Shown piece after piece: positions 26,924 through 36,969 of a stretch of 64,000 nucleotides of DNA (the stretch's first letter is position 1; every line of letters begins with the position of its first letter). Source of the stretch: Mesosutterella faecium. Its GTDB lineage: Bacteria > Pseudomonadota > Gammaproteobacteria > Burkholderiales > Burkholderiaceae_F. Under the pieces are notes generated by a model that saw nothing but the letters and a program-made list of their open reading frames with translations, did no database searches and was not told the origin of the DNA. Position numbers and translations under genes: made by a program. The stretch spans positions 744,001-808,000 of the forward strand of contig NZ_JAKZJU020000001.1 of assembly GCF_022809315.2 (NCBI RefSeq), written 5' to 3'.

Positions 26924-27898
26924 ATGCCAGTGCTGATTTCCGACTACAGTGCCCCCTCCTGGGCGAAGGGCACCCAGATTCAGACCGTGATACCGGCCAA
27001 GCTCTCACATCGGCCGAAGGTGTCCTACCGCTGCGAGCACTGCGACACCCCGGACGGGGATTTCGAGCTTTTCTTCTGGGCTCGGCCGGAGCCTGGCGAC
27101 CCGCGGGCTCCGGTGCTGGTGCTTTTCCACGGGCTCGAGGGCGGGCCCGAGAGCCATTACGCGGTCGCCCTGATGCATGAGGCGGCAGGGCGAGGCTGGC
27201 GCGGCGTCGTGCCCTGCTACAGGACCTGCGGCGGAGAGATGAACCGGCTGCCGAGGGCCTACTTCGCAGGAGACACGGATGACTGCGGGTGGGTGCTGAA
27301 GACAATTCACGGGAGGTTCCCGAATGCGCCGCTTTATGTTGCGGGCATGTCGCTCGGGGCCAACTACATCGCCAAATATCTGGGCGACATGGGCTCCGAG
27401 GCCTCGTTCGTGACGGCCGCCGCTGCGGTGGGAGGGCCTTTCGACATCGTGGAGGGCTACCGGGTGATGGACCACGGCGTCATCCGGCTCTACGACGAGA
27501 TGTTCCTGTCCACCCTGCAGGAAAAGGTGGAAAGGAAAATCGCCCGGTTCGGGGCCTTCATCGATGTCGGCAGATTCCGCCGGGTGCGCCACATGTACGA
27601 GTTCGACGAGGTCTACACCGCGCCGGCCCACGGCTTTCGCAGCGGACTCGATTACTGGAGGCGCTGCTCGGCCAAGCCGGTCCTGTGCGACGTGCGGGTG
27701 CCGCTGCTCGCGCTCAATCCGCTCAACGATCCCTTTCAGCCGGTCTCGGCCCTTCCGCGCGAGCAGGACGTATCCTCCTTCGTTTACCTGGAGCAGCCTG
27801 AGCAGGGCGGGCACATCGGATTTCCGACCGGAAAGTGGCCCGGGGAGATCACTTACCTGCCGCGGCGCATCCTGCGCTTTTTCGACACGGGACGCTGA
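26924..27898 (+). CDS. YheT-family alpha/beta hydrolase
   Basis: This 324-aa protein of the YheT/ABHD (UPF0017) hydrolase family is probably an esterase or lipase of unknown physiological substrate. It shows LVLFHGLEGGPESHY (oxyanion region), the nucleophile elbow AGMSLGANY with Ser143, ALNPLNDPF near the acid residue, and the C-terminal catalytic His in QGGHIGF. The start lies 12 bp after glnE, so it is probably co-transcribed. Confidence 0.9.
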   Translation: MPVLISDYSAPSWAKGTQIQTVIPAKLSHRPKVSYRCEHCDTPDGDFELFFWARPEPGDPRAPVLVLFHGLEGGPESHYAVALMHEAAGRGWRGVVPCYRTCGGEMNRLPRAYFAGDTDDCGWVLKTIHGRFPNAPLYVAGMSLGANYIAKYLGDMGSEASFVTAAAAVGGPFDIVEGYRVMDHGVIRLYDEMFLSTLQEKVERKIARFGAFIDVGRFRRVRHMYEFDEVYTAPAHGFRSGLDYWRRCSAKPVLCDVRVPLLALNPLNDPFQPVSALPREQDVSSFVYLEQPEQGGHIGFPTGKWPGEITYLPRRILRFFDTGR

Positions 27899-27984
27899 GG
27901 CTCAGCTCCTGTTAAGATTGGGCCCTTAAAATTTTTCGAGGCTGCTTTGGGAGACCATCCCACTGTGGCTGGAGGCAGGCGGAT

Positions 27985-28581
27985 ATGTTTCATATTCAGC
28001 ATGAAGACGGGGCGGCGGCCGGGCGCCGCAGCCTCGCGGCGGGGTTGCTTTTTCTTTGTCTTTACGTCCTGACGATTCCCCTGGGGAACTGGGTCGTGAT
28101 GAACGTCGGGCTCGTCTGCCCGGCGCAGGGGCAGCCCTGCCTTGTGCCGGTCTGGCCGGGCGTGATGGCGCCTTCTGGCGTGATGGTGGCCGGCGCGGCC
28201 CTTGTGCTTCGCGACGGGGTGCACCACTACCTTGGAGTGAAGGCGGCCTTTGCGGCAATTCTGGCCGGCGCGCTGCTGTCGGGATTCCTTTCCCCGGCCT
28301 CCCTGATTTTTGCCTCGACCGCGGCTTTTCTGTTTTCAGAGACGGTGGACCTGCTTGTCTACCAGCCGCTTCGGGGAAGGTATCCGAGTTCCGCCATTCT
28401 CGCCTCCGGCCTGGCCGGCGCGATGGCCGATTCGGCGCTTTTTCTTTTCTTCGCCTTCGGCAGCCTGGAGTTTTTCTGGGGGCAGGTGATCGGCAAGCTC
28501 TGGATGTCGGTGGCAGCGGCGGCGGTGCTGTTCGCGCTGCACCAGCGGGCGGGCCGGTCTTCGGCCCACGCTGCGGCCTGA
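27985..28581 (+). CDS. VUT-family transporter (probable queuosine-precursor transporter)
   Basis: This 198-aa protein has about six hydrophobic segments and the VUT (DUF165) family pattern APSGVMVAGAALVLRDGVHHYLG and SETVDLLVYQPLR. Family members (YhhQ-like) import queuosine precursors such as preQ0/preQ1. I looked for a preQ1 riboswitch in the 86-bp gap upstream and found none. A GGAGG at 27971-27975 precedes the ATG. The next gene, hemH, follows 27 bp downstream, which may be coincidental co-transcription. Confidence 0.75.
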   Translation: MFHIQHEDGAAAGRRSLAAGLLFLCLYVLTIPLGNWVVMNVGLVCPAQGQPCLVPVWPGVMAPSGVMVAGAALVLRDGVHHYLGVKAAFAAILAGALLSGFLSPASLIFASTAAFLFSETVDLLVYQPLRGRYPSSAILASGLAGAMADSALFLFFAFGSLEFFWGQVIGKLWMSVAAAAVLFALHQRAGRSSAHAAA

Positions 28582-28608
28582 AGGCCACAGGGACACCGGC
28601 GGGGTTTT

Positions 28609-29613
28609 ATGCGGCGCTCAGACATTGCGGTTCTCCTGATCAATACGGGCACTCCGGACAACCCCTCGGTCGGGGCGGTGCGCCGCTACCTGAAGGATTT
28701 CCTGAAGGATCCCCGGATCGTGGAGATGCCACGGGCGTTCTGGCTGCCCATCCTGTACGGCGTGGTGCTGCCTTTCAGGCCGGCGAAATCGGCCGTGCGC
28801 TATGCCAGCATCTGGACGAGCGAAGGCTCGCCGCTCGATGTTCACATGAAGGCGCTCGAGGCGGGGCTGCAGGAGCGGCTCGGGGGCCGGGAGCCCCGGC
28901 TCCTGGTGCGCCGCGCGATGTGCTACAGCGCGCCGAGGCTTGACGAGCAGATCGACCGGGCGGTGCGCGACGGCGTCGAGCAGATGCTTCTGCTGCCTCT
29001 GTTTCCCCAGTATTCCCCCCAGACCGTGGGCTCGGTGATGGACGCCGCGGCGCGCTACTGCCTCGGCCGCAGGAACCCGCCGGCCGTGAGGACCGTGAAG
29101 CGCTTTTACGACCGCCCGGGCTGGGCCCGCGCGGTTGCCGCGCAGGTCCGCGCCTTGTGGCGCGAGAAAGGGCCGCTGCCCGGGCTTTCGGGCCGGCTCC
29201 TGCTCAGCTTTCACGGCATTCCGCTCGAATGCGTGGAGGAAAAGGGCGACTCCTACCGCAGGGAGTGCGAGGAATCGGCCGCGCTCATCGTCCGCGAGCT
29301 GGGGCTTGCAGACGGGGCCTGGGAGGTGTCGTTTCAGTCGCGTTTCGGCCCCCACGAGTGGCTGCGGCCCTACACGTTCGAGAGGCTGCGGGCCCTGGGC
29401 GGCGAAGGCGTGAGCCGGGTCGACGTCGTGTGCCCGAGCTTTGCGACCGACTGCCTGGAGACCTGCGAGGAAATCAACATCGAAGGGCGGGCGGCTTTCC
29501 TGGCGGGCTGCCCGGGGGGCAGCTTCAACTACGTGCCCTGCATCAACGAGTCTGAGGAGGCCCTCTCCTTTTACGCCTCCCTCATTGCCGAGGAGCTGAA
29601 GGGCTGGATATAA
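28609..29613 (+). CDS. hemH: Ferrochelatase
   Basis: HemH inserts Fe2+ into protoporphyrin IX, the last step of protohaem synthesis. The 334-aa length is normal. The catalytic histidine lies in LLSFHGIP (about residue 201), and the conserved acidic active-site region is in CPSFATDCLETCEEI. The early motifs VLLINTGTPD and VRRYLKDFLKDPRIVE are typical. The HemG-like gene at 6730-7266 supplies the preceding step elsewhere in the window. Confidence 0.96.
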   Translation: MRRSDIAVLLINTGTPDNPSVGAVRRYLKDFLKDPRIVEMPRAFWLPILYGVVLPFRPAKSAVRYASIWTSEGSPLDVHMKALEAGLQERLGGREPRLLVRRAMCYSAPRLDEQIDRAVRDGVEQMLLLPLFPQYSPQTVGSVMDAAARYCLGRRNPPAVRTVKRFYDRPGWARAVAAQVRALWREKGPLPGLSGRLLLSFHGIPLECVEEKGDSYRRECEESAALIVRELGLADGAWEVSFQSRFGPHEWLRPYTFERLRALGGEGVSRVDVVCPSFATDCLETCEEINIEGRAAFLAGCPGGSFNYVPCINESEEALSFYASLIAEELKGWI

Positions 29614-29655
29614 GAGAGAGCCCGGGGCGCTCCTCTCTATTGGTGGTTTTACTTA

Positions 29656-29683
29656 TGTGAAAGGCGGGTTTCGAACCCCATAT
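29656..29683 (+). promoter_or_regulatory. Sigma-32 heat-shock promoter for grpE
   Basis: TGTGAAA (29656-29662), a 13-base spacer, then CCCCATAT (29676-29683) closely match the sigma-32 consensus CTTGAAA-N13-15-CCCCATNT. It lies 50 bp before the grpE start. Confidence 0.85.
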
Positions 29684-29732
29684 AGGGTTAAAGCCTTTTT
29701 TGTGAAAAGTTTACTTTTCGGAGAACCACCTT

Positions 29733-30338
29733 ATGACGGAATCAGCAGCTCAGCAGCAAGACAAGCCGGCCGCCGCGGCCAAGGAGCCGGCGCAAAAGAA
29801 GGAAGAGGCTCTGCCGGAAGCCCCGGAGGCCGTTCCTGCCGGCGAGGCGCCGCAGAAGCCCGCGGAGAAAAGCGCTGAGCAGCTTCTGAAGGAGCAGCTC
29901 GAGGCGGCGGAGAAAAAGATCGCGGAGAACTACGATCTCTACGTCCGGGCCATGGCAGACCTTGAAAATACCCGAAAGCGGGCGAACGCCGAGGTGCTGA
30001 AAGCTCATAAATACGGCATTGAGAAGTTCGCCGCCAACCTGCTGCCCGTCATCGATTCGTTCGAGAAGGCGATCGACCATGCCGCAGACGATCAGGGGCC
30101 CCTCAAGGAAGGGCTGCTTGCCGTCTACAGGCAGATGGTTCATGCGATGGAAATCTCGGGCATGAAGTGCTTCGACCCGAAGGGCCAGAAATTCGACCCC
30201 AACTTCCACCAGGCCGTGTCCATGGTTCCGGCCTCCGAGAGCGCAGCCCCCGGAACGGTGGCCGTCGTCTTCCAGAAGGGATGGATGATTCAGGAGCGCG
30301 TGCTGCGCCCCGCCATGGTCGCGGTGGCGCAGGGTTGA
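29733..30338 (+). CDS. grpE: Nucleotide exchange factor GrpE
   Basis: GrpE releases ADP from DnaK in the Hsp70 cycle. The 201-aa protein has an acidic/Ala-Pro-Glu-rich disordered N-terminus (to about residue 45), a long coiled-coil helix (EQLLKEQLEAAEKKIAENYDL, then VRAMADLENTRKRANAEV) and the C-terminal beta domain with KFDPNFHQAVS and VFQKGWMIQERVLRPAMVAVAQG. Its stop codon lies inside the -35 element of the dnaK sigma-32 promoter. It is first in the grpE-dnaK-dnaJ row. Confidence 0.97.
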   Translation: MTESAAQQQDKPAAAAKEPAQKKEEALPEAPEAVPAGEAPQKPAEKSAEQLLKEQLEAAEKKIAENYDLYVRAMADLENTRKRANAEVLKAHKYGIEKFAANLLPVIDSFEKAIDHAADDQGPLKEGLLAVYRQMVHAMEISGMKCFDPKGQKFDPNFHQAVSMVPASESAAPGTVAVVFQKGWMIQERVLRPAMVAVAQG

Positions 30339-30362
30339 AAAAACAAAAAGGCGCCCCCATAT
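30334..30362 (+). promoter_or_regulatory. Sigma-32 heat-shock promoter for dnaK
   Basis: GTTGAAA (30334-30340), a 14-base spacer and CCCCATAT (30355-30362) form a near-consensus sigma-32 promoter overlapping the grpE stop, 90 bp before dnaK. Confidence 0.88.
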
Positions 30363-30451
30363 AGGGGGTACAGGCAGGAGCGAGCTCCTGCCGCGAAAGG
30401 ATTCAAAGTTCGGCATGAGGCCGCAGCGCCTCGTAGAAGAAGGATTAGAAA

Positions 30452-32377
30452 ATGGGCAAGATCATAGGCATTGACCTTGGTACGACGAACTCTGCCGTCG
30501 CCGTGATGGAAGGCGACAAAGTTCATGTCATTGAAAACAGCGAAGGCGCCCGCACGACTCCCTCCGTCGTCGCCTACATGGACAGCGGCGAAGTGGTCTG
30601 CGGCATTCCGGCGAAGCGCCAGGCCGTGACGAACGCCAAGAACACGATTTTCGAGGTGAAGCGTCTGATCGGGCGCCGCTACGATGACCCGGCCGTGCAG
30701 AACGCTATGAGCCATCTCCCCTACAAGATCGTCAAGGCCGACAACGGCGACGCCTGGGTCGAGGTGCAGGACGGGCGCAAGCTCGCTCCGCAGCAGGTGT
30801 CTGCTGAAGTTCTGCGCAAGATGAAGAAGACGGCCGAGGACTATCTGGGCGAGCCCGTCACCGAGGCGGTCATCACGGTTCCGGCTTACTTCAATGACAG
30901 CCAGCGTCAGGCCACGAAGGACGCGGGCCGCATCGCCGGTCTGGAAGTGAAGCGCATCATCAACGAGCCGACGGCCTCCGCGCTCGCCTTTGGCATGGAC
31001 AAGGGCGGCAAGGGTGACCGCAAGATCGCTGTGTACGACCTGGGCGGCGGCACGTTCGATATCTCCATCGTCGAGCTGGCTGACGTCGACGGCGACAAGC
31101 AGTTCGAGGTGCTCTCCACCAACGGCGACACGTTCCTCGGCGGCGCAGACTTCGACCGCCGCATCATGGAGTACCTGATCTCGGAGTTCAAGAAGGACAC
31201 GGGCATCGACCTGTCGAAGGATCCGCTTGCCCTGCAGCGCCTGAAGGAAGCCTCCGAGTCCGCCAAGATCGAGCTTTCGAGCCGTCAGGAGACGGAAATC
31301 AACATTCCGTACATCACGGCCGACGCCACGGGTCCGAAGCACCTCACCAAGACGCTCACCCGCGCGAAGTTCGAGGAGCTTGTTGAGGATCTGGTGCAGC
31401 GCTCCATCGAGCCCTGCCGCAAGGCCCTCAAGGATGCCGGCCTGACCACCTCGGATATTTCCGACGTGATCCTGGTGGGCGGCCAGTCGCGCATGCCGCG
31501 CGTCCAGCAGGTGGTGAAGGAGTTCTTCGGTCAGGAGCCGAGGAAGGACGTGAACCCGGACGAGGCCGTCGCTATCGGTGCAGCCATTCAGGGCTCGGTG
31601 CTCTCGGGCGACCGCCGCGATGTGCTGCTTCTCGATGTCACTCCGCTTACGCTGGGCATTGAAACGCTCGGCGGCGTGATGACCCCGATGATCAAGCGCA
31701 ACACCACGATCCCGGCCAAGCACCAGCAGGTGTTTTCGACCGCCGAGGACAATCAGCCCGCCGTGACCATCAAGGTCTATCAGGGCGAGCGCCAGATGGC
31801 CGAAGGCAACAAGCTGCTGGGCGAGTTCAACCTCGACGGCATTCCGCCTTCTCCTCGCGGACTGCCCCAGATTGAGGTGACCTTCGATATCGACGCGAAC
31901 GGCATCCTGCACGTGAGCGCCAAGGACAAGGCCACGGGCAAGGCGAACCACATTGAGATCAAGGCAAGCTCCGGGCTCTCCGATGAAGAGATCGACCGCA
32001 TGATGAAGGAAGCCGAGGCCAACAAGGCCGAGGACCAGAAGCGCTTCGATCTCGCCCAGGCGAGGAACCAGGCCGATGCCGCCGTCTCTCAGGTTCGCAA
32101 GACCCTTAAGGATCTGGGCGAAAAGGTTGACCCGGCCGACCGCGCCGCCTGCGAGTCCGAAATCAAGGCGGTTGAGGAGGCTCAGCGCGGCGAGAACAAG
32201 GAGGCGATCGACAAGGCCGTTGAAAAGCTGATGGCGGCGGCCCAGAAGATCGGCGAAAAGCTTAATGCAGCCGCGCAGCAGCAGTCGGCCGCCAAGCCTG
32301 CCCAGGAGCAGGCGAAGAAGCCGGGCGGCAAGGACGATGACGTGGTTGACGCTGACTTCAAGGAAGTCAAGCACTGA
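30452..32377 (+). CDS. dnaK: Molecular chaperone DnaK (Hsp70)
   Basis: This is a full-length Hsp70 (641 aa). The ATPase domain shows the phosphate-1 motif [12 protein letters not shown], the central [10 protein letters not shown] and the VGGQSRMP motif. The linker [19 protein letters not shown] leads into the substrate-binding beta domain. The C-terminus ends with the conserved acidic [14 protein letters not shown] tail that binds co-chaperones. An AAGAAGGA precedes the ATG. It is transcribed from its own heat-shock promoter and probably also from that of grpE. Confidence 0.99.
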   Translation: MGKIIGIDLGTTNSAVAVMEGDKVHVIENSEGARTTPSVVAYMDSGEVVCGIPAKRQAVTNAKNTIFEVKRLIGRRYDDPAVQNAMSHLPYKIVKADNGDAWVEVQDGRKLAPQQVSAEVLRKMKKTAEDYLGEPVTEAVITVPAYFNDSQRQATKDAGRIAGLEVKRIINEPTASALAFGMDKGGKGDRKIAVYDLGGGTFDISIVELADVDGDKQFEVLSTNGDTFLGGADFDRRIMEYLISEFKKDTGIDLSKDPLALQRLKEASESAKIELSSRQETEINIPYITADATGPKHLTKTLTRAKFEELVEDLVQRSIEPCRKALKDAGLTTSDISDVILVGGQSRMPRVQQVVKEFFGQEPRKDVNPDEAVAIGAAIQGSVLSGDRRDVLLLDVTPLTLGIETLGGVMTPMIKRNTTIPAKHQQVFSTAEDNQPAVTIKVYQGERQMAEGNKLLGEFNLDGIPPSPRGLPQIEVTFDIDANGILHVSAKDKATGKANHIEIKASSGLSDEEIDRMMKEAEANKAEDQKRFDLAQARNQADAAVSQVRKTLKDLGEKVDPADRAACESEIKAVEEAQRGENKEAIDKAVEKLMAAAQKIGEKLNAAAQQQSAAKPAQEQAKKPGGKDDDVVDADFKEVKH

Positions 32378-32413
32378 CCGCAGGCGCATCTCTGAACGGA
32401 GATGAGCTGCAGG

Positions 32414-32448
32414 GGGTCGATTCCCTATGAACGGGGACCGACCCTTTT
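32414..32448 (+). terminator. Hairpin with T run between dnaK and dnaJ
   Basis: GGGTCGATTCCC (32414-32425) pairs imperfectly with GGGGACCGACCC (32433-32444), followed by TTTT. It may attenuate dnaJ expression relative to dnaK. Confidence 0.5.
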
Positions 32449-32515
32449 GCGGTTTTAAGAATTCTGTTCCGGCGCTCCCCCGAAAAGGGCGCAGGGGCTT
32501 AGTGGACTAAGAACT

Positions 32516-33661
32516 ATGGCAGACAGGGATTATTACGAAGTGCTGGGTGTGTCGCGCGATGCTTCTGCGGAAGACATAAAGAAGGCATACCGGCGCCTTG
32601 CCATGAAATACCATCCGGACCGCAATCCCGGCGACGATACCGCCAAGGAGAAGTTCGAAGAGGTGGGCGAGGCGTACTCCGTGCTTTCCGACGCCCAGAA
32701 AAGAGCCGCCTACGACCGCTTCGGCAAGTCTGGAGTCGACAGCGGGGCGGCCGGCGGCTCCGGCATGGGCGGCATGGGCGGAATGAACGGCGCCGATATC
32801 TTCGGCAGCGTGTTCGGCGATATTTTCGGCGACATGTTCCGCAATCAGCAGGGAGGACACTCGGGGCCGCAGGCTTATTCCGGAGAGGACCTCCAGTACG
32901 AACTCACCATTACGCTCGAGGACGCGGCCAAGGGCGTCAAGCCTGAAATCCGCGTCCCGGTCTGGGAGACCTGCGAGACCTGCCACGGCACGGGCTGCCG
33001 TCCTGGGACCCACAAGGTCGCCTGCCCGCACTGCGGCGGACGCGGCACCGTGCGCATGCAGCAGGGGTTCTTTTCCGTGGAGCAGACCTGCCCGAACTGC
33101 CACGGCAGCGGACAGGTCAACCAGTCCCCTTGCCCTGACTGCAACGGCACGGGCCACCAGCGCAAGACCAAGACGCTGCAGGTCAACATTCCGGCCGGCA
33201 TCGACGAGGGCCAGAGAATCCGCCTCTCCGGCATGGGCGGCCCGGGCGTCAACGGCGGCCCGGCCGGGGATCTTTATGTGGTCGTGCACATCAAGGATCA
33301 CGAGCTCTTCCGCCGCGACGGCTCGAATCTGTACATTGATCAGCCGATCTCCTTCGTGACGGCGGCCCTGGGCGGAGAAATCACGGTTCCGACGCTCGAC
33401 GGCGAGTCGCGCATCACCCTGCCCGAGGGCACGCAGACCGGCCAGGTCTTCAGGCTCCGCGGCAAAGGCATCAAGAGCCTGCGCTCCGGCGTAACCGGGG
33501 ATCTCTTCTGTCGCGTCTATGTGGAAACGCCGGTGAACCTCACTTCCTCGCAGAAGAAGCTGCTGCGGGAATTCGGCAAGGAAATCGGCGAGAACGGGGC
33601 CAAGCATTCTCCGAAGAACCAGAATTTCCTCGACAAGGTGAAGGCTTTTTTCGCTGACTGA
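32516..33661 (+). CDS. dnaJ: Co-chaperone DnaJ (Hsp40)
   Basis: This is a type I Hsp40 (381 aa) that stimulates the DnaK ATPase. The J domain contains the HPD triplet in [13 protein letters not shown] Gly/Phe/Met-rich linker follows ([15 protein letters not shown]...). The zinc-binding domain has four CxxCxGxG-type repeats ([33 protein letters not shown]). The C-terminal substrate-binding domains are complete. It lies 138 bp after dnaK, with a hairpin in between. Confidence 0.98.
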   Translation: MADRDYYEVLGVSRDASAEDIKKAYRRLAMKYHPDRNPGDDTAKEKFEEVGEAYSVLSDAQKRAAYDRFGKSGVDSGAAGGSGMGGMGGMNGADIFGSVFGDIFGDMFRNQQGGHSGPQAYSGEDLQYELTITLEDAAKGVKPEIRVPVWETCETCHGTGCRPGTHKVACPHCGGRGTVRMQQGFFSVEQTCPNCHGSGQVNQSPCPDCNGTGHQRKTKTLQVNIPAGIDEGQRIRLSGMGGPGVNGGPAGDLYVVVHIKDHELFRRDGSNLYIDQPISFVTAALGGEITVPTLDGESRITLPEGTQTGQVFRLRGKGIKSLRSGVTGDLFCRVYVETPVNLTSSQKKLLREFGKEIGENGAKHSPKNQNFLDKVKAFFAD

Positions 33662-33665
33662 AGAC

Positions 33666-33686
33666 AGCAGGCAGGCCGCCTGCTTT
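33666..33686 (+). terminator. Terminator-like hairpin after dnaJ
   Basis: AGCAGGC (33666-33672) pairs perfectly with GCCTGCT (33678-33684), followed by a short T run, five bases after the dnaJ stop. Confidence 0.5.
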
Positions 33687-33697
33687 CAGGGACAATG

Positions 33698-35629
33698 GGG
33701 GCTGACGCGTTAAGCCTGAACTCCCGGGGTTTCTAGTCTTTAAGAACCCTGGGAGGAACGGGCAGACCAAGCATCGTGAACAAATCACGATGCTTTTTTG
33801 CTAACTGCTGGCTGACCCATTTGTTGTGAGTCTTCAACTTCGTGGCCTGGACGTTCCTGAGTTTGGCCAGTGCGAGGGTCAGGGAATTGCCCGGGAGCTT
33901 CAGATCAGAATTGCTTTGAGTCTGAGCCCTCGCACTGAAGGACATCCTGGTCCTGAGGGTCTGCGCGAGGATGTAAATGAACAGCCGGCCGATGTAGGTG
34001 CTGTCCGTCGAGCGGATCCTGTCGCCGTGGATTTCGTTTTTAAACTGGTCAAAGGACTGCTCGACCACATTCCTTTCCCGATAAATTTCCAAAGCGGCGA
34101 AAGGATCCGCAATCTCATTGGTGCGGATGACAAAGCAGCCGTAATAGCGCGTTTCCTTTTCGATTGCTTCGTAGTCAGGCTTCCATACCGGACGTCCTGA
34201 GTCATCCTTTGTGCAGGTCAGAAAATTTTTAACGTCCTGCCAGGCCTGGCTGTCGACAGAACGCCCTTCATTCTTCTTTTTCAAGGCTTTCTCGATGGCC
34301 TTGAGCAGGTCAAAAGATTCCTTTGCTGCCCGGATGTTGTTTCTGTAGAGATGGAGGGCAACCTTGACGTCCTGGCGGTTGGAGCGCCATTCGGCGTCAG
34401 GCGCGGTGACGGCGGCAACCTCCAGCAGGCCTGACTGGCAGGCAGGTTTTTCAAAATCCTTCCTGTGTTTGTCGAACTTTCGTTTGACCGAGTCCTCGAC
34501 GACCCGCACGCCCTGGACGAACCGCAGGTTCATCTCCAGGGATTTCTGGGTGTTCATGATGCTGCTGTAGCCGCGGTCCGTGACAAGGAGCATCTTGTCC
34601 AGTTCAATGCCTTCGTCCCGCATCTGGAAAAGGATTTCACGGAAAGAGGCCGCGTCATTGATGGACCCCTCGTAAATGTGGGCGAAGACTGCCTCTCCGG
34701 TGACGTAGTCGCAGACGAAGGCGAGGTTGACCTGTCTGAGTTCCGGGTTCTGTTTGGCATGACCGTAGGCGGCGTCTCTGATCGTCTCGGAGTAGGTGGA
34801 GATGCTCGTGCTGTCCAGCGCCAGCATTTGCGGCGGGACATAGCTGCCGGGCTTGAGCGAGGCTTTGATCAGGGCGCTGCGCTGCCGGGCTTCCTCGGCA
34901 GAGCGTTTGAAGCGGAGCTTGAAATAGGCCTTGAGCTTGTCGCGGTCCACCTGTTCCAGAACTTCGGAAATTCTCTGGCTGGACAAAGGCCGGGCCCCCG
35001 GCAGATAAACCCCTGAGAGCCAGTCGCTGTAGAGCATCATGGCCTGGCCGGCGTCAAACTGGAAGATGGCCAGATCCATGAGCTTTTCAGCAAGATCCGC
35101 GCCAAACACGGACTTCAGGTCATCCCTGATGCCGTGGAGAATGCAGTATTCCCGGGCCGCCCAGGTGCAGCCCATGGAAACGGTCTCGTTCTGCTCCCAG
35201 CCTTCATCGGAAGCCGGTTCCTGCGGCTCCGCTTCTCCGACGTCCTGTGCGCTGACCAGTGAGTTTCCAGCCCAGTACCAGTCCCTGCCGGCGTATTCCG
35301 GATGAAGGGCAAGAAAGGCTTTTCCCACACGGACCTGGCGGGTCTGCGGATCCAGCCTGCCGACATGATGCCGCTCCGCAATGCGCGACTGATGCTTCTT
35401 TGGATCCCACTTGTTGCGGTAGGTGTAGACATAGGTCCTTCCCTGTTTGTCCGTGTAAGTGGAAAAGTTCATTTTGCCGGAGGCGTTTTCAGAAGAATCC
35501 ATGGCGATAGCATGTTTTTATTAATTATAGACTATGTTACCATAAAATAAATATCCCGGCAAATTCAAATCATTGAATTTCCGGGACATTTGAAGTTAAT
35601 TTGGCCTAAGTTTGTCCTGTGTCAACCCC
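33698..35629 (-). mobile_element. IS1634-type insertion sequence (approximate ends)
   Basis: The element holds one long transposase gene on the minus strand. Candidate imperfect terminal repeats are GGGGCTGACGCG (33698) and, inverted at the other end, GGGGTTGACACA (revcomp of bases up to 35629). I found no convincing target duplication, so the boundaries are approximate. It sits between dnaJ and the efflux operon and breaks no recognisable gene. A ~130-bp AT-rich stretch lies upstream of the transposase (35503-35629). Confidence 0.7.
33733..35502 (-). CDS. IS1634-family transposase
   Basis: This 589-aa DDE transposase of the IS1634 (IS4-related) type has catalytic residues in LALDSTSISTYSE (first D), LLVTDRGYSSIMN (second D) and ERNVVEQSFDQFKNEIHGDRI (E, in the Y/R-E-K-like context). 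The protein is unusually long, as is typical of this family. The reading frame is complete, so it may be active. The C-terminal tail (KHRDLFTMLGLPVPPRVLKD) ends close to the proposed IS end. Confidence 0.88.
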   Translation of the reverse strand: MDSSENASGKMNFSTYTDKQGRTYVYTYRNKWDPKKHQSRIAERHHVGRLDPQTRQVRVGKAFLALHPEYAGRDWYWAGNSLVSAQDVGEAEPQEPASDEGWEQNETVSMGCTWAAREYCILHGIRDDLKSVFGADLAEKLMDLAIFQFDAGQAMMLYSDWLSGVYLPGARPLSSQRISEVLEQVDRDKLKAYFKLRFKRSAEEARQRSALIKASLKPGSYVPPQMLALDSTSISTYSETIRDAAYGHAKQNPELRQVNLAFVCDYVTGEAVFAHIYEGSINDAASFREILFQMRDEGIELDKMLLVTDRGYSSIMNTQKSLEMNLRFVQGVRVVEDSVKRKFDKHRKDFEKPACQSGLLEVAAVTAPDAEWRSNRQDVKVALHLYRNNIRAAKESFDLLKAIEKALKKKNEGRSVDSQAWQDVKNFLTCTKDDSGRPVWKPDYEAIEKETRYYGCFVIRTNEIADPFAALEIYRERNVVEQSFDQFKNEIHGDRIRSTDSTYIGRLFIYILAQTLRTRMSFSARAQTQSNSDLKLPGNSLTLALAKLRNVQATKLKTHNKWVSQQLAKKHRDLFTMLGLPVPPRVLKD

Positions 35630-35748
35630 TTCTGGAGCTAGGATAGCGGGAGTTTCCGGTTAAGCGGCGGCCCCCATTGTTGCTTTCGGGGCAGGCCTTT
35701 TGGGATGCCGCCCTGCGCTCCCGCCGGGCCTCTCCCTGGGGGAGGGGG

Positions 35749-36969
35749 TCAGCGCCCTGCGGAGCGGCCGAAGTCCACCGGATTGCCCCGGCTGTCCTGC
35801 TCGGGCCGCTTTTCAAGGTAGCAGCGGCAGAGCTGAGCGAGCGCCCAGGTTCCGAACCCGGCCGCGCCGAGCACGATTCCCGTCGAAACCGCAATGTCTC
35901 CGATGCCGGCCAGGGGGGAGACGATGCCTCCGGTGACGAACCCCGACGCTCCGAGCACGGCCGAGGCCGCCCCCGCGAGCTTTCTCTGCCGGCTCATCGC
36001 GACGGCCGAGGCTGTCGGGAAAGTGAGCCCGAGCGCCATGAGGGTCAGGAAGAAAAGGGGCTCGAGGAGCAAAAGCGGTGCCTGCAGGAAGAGGGCGGCC
36101 GCGGTGAGCAGCGAGCCGCACATGACGGCGGCCGAGCCGTGGCAGAGCGTTCTCAAGGGGCTGCCCTGGCGGCCCGCGTAGGCGGCTCCCAGGCCGATCC
36201 CAAGGGCGTTGAAGCCGAAGCACAGGCTGAAGCCCAGGCCCGAGAGCCCGTAAATTCGCTGCAGGATGAAAGGCGAGGATGCGATGTAGCCAAAGAGCAG
36301 GGCAAAGGCCATGCACTGCTGCGCCACGATGAGGCTGAAGCCTCTGTCGCGGAAGACCGTAAAAAGCGTCCCGAAGACCGCAAGAAGGCCGCGCCGGCTT
36401 CGCCTGCCCGGTTCGAGCGTTTCCGGAATGCGCAGCGACATGGCGAAAAGCGCCGCACCGATCAGGCAGAGGACAACGAAGATGCCTCTCCAGTCCGTGA
36501 CCGAGGCGAGGGCCGCGCCGATGATCGGCGCCGTGACCGGCGCGATGCCGTTGACCGAGCCCATCGTGCCCATGGCGTTCACGAGGTCCCTGCCTTCAAA
36601 CCGGTCGGTGGCCATCGATCTCGACAGCACGATGCCGCTCGCGCCGGCCGCGCCCTGCAGAAAGCGCCATCCGATGAAGCTGTCAATGTCCGCGGAGAAG
36701 ATGGCGAGCACGGTGATCACGGTGAAGACGGCGAGGCAGGTCAGCAGCAGCGGCCTGCGCCCCCATCGGTCGGAAAGCGGCCCGATCACGAGCTGCCCGG
36801 CCGCGAGCCCCATCATGCTGGAGGTGAGCCCAAGCTGGACCTTCGCGGGGACCGTGCTGAAGTATTCGACCTGCTCGGGCAGCGACGAGAGGTAGAGATC
36901 CGTGATGTACGGTCCGAACGCGGTGAGCAGCCCCAGCGTCCAGAGCAGGTAGGTTCTCGAGGGCTTCAC
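35749..36969 (-). CDS. Bcr/CflA-family multidrug efflux MFS transporter
   Basis: This 406-aa major-facilitator protein has 12 predicted membrane helices. It resembles Bcr/CflA drug exporters: LGLLTAFGPYITDLYLSSLP at the N-terminus, the GPLSDRWGRRP motif A between helices 2 and 3, and a motif-C-like segment ending at NGIAPVTAPIIGAALA. Its start overlaps the stop of the NodT-like gene by 4 bases (ATGA), making it the last gene of the efflux operon. Substrate is unknown. Confidence 0.88.
   Translation of the reverse strand: MKPSRTYLLWTLGLLTAFGPYITDLYLSSLPEQVEYFSTVPAKVQLGLTSSMMGLAAGQLVIGPLSDRWGRRPLLLTCLAVFTVITVLAIFSADIDSFIGWRFLQGAAGASGIVLSRSMATDRFEGRDLVNAMGTMGSVNGIAPVTAPIIGAALASVTDWRGIFVVLCLIGAALFAMSLRIPETLEPGRRSRRGLLAVFGTLFTVFRDRGFSLIVAQQCMAFALLFGYIASSPFILQRIYGLSGLGFSLCFGFNALGIGLGAAYAGRQGSPLRTLCHGSAAVMCGSLLTAAALFLQAPLLLLEPLFFLTLMALGLTFPTASAVAMSRQRKLAGAASAVLGASGFVTGGIVSPLAGIGDIAVSTGIVLGAAGFGTWALAQLCRCYLEKRPEQDSRGNPVDFGRSAGR

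Noticed and set aside
27899..27984. Possible preQ1 riboswitch before the VUT transporter
   Set aside because: No preQ1-I or preQ1-II consensus elements or pseudoknot pairing could be seen.
30290..32389. A 699-codon open frame antisense to dnaK
   Set aside because: It mirrors dnaK exactly, has Leu/Arg/Gly/His-rich composition without domains, and is explained by the codon bias of a high-GC gene.
33698..35629. Target duplication for the IS1634-type element
   Set aside because: No matching short repeats flank the proposed ends, so the boundaries were left approximate.
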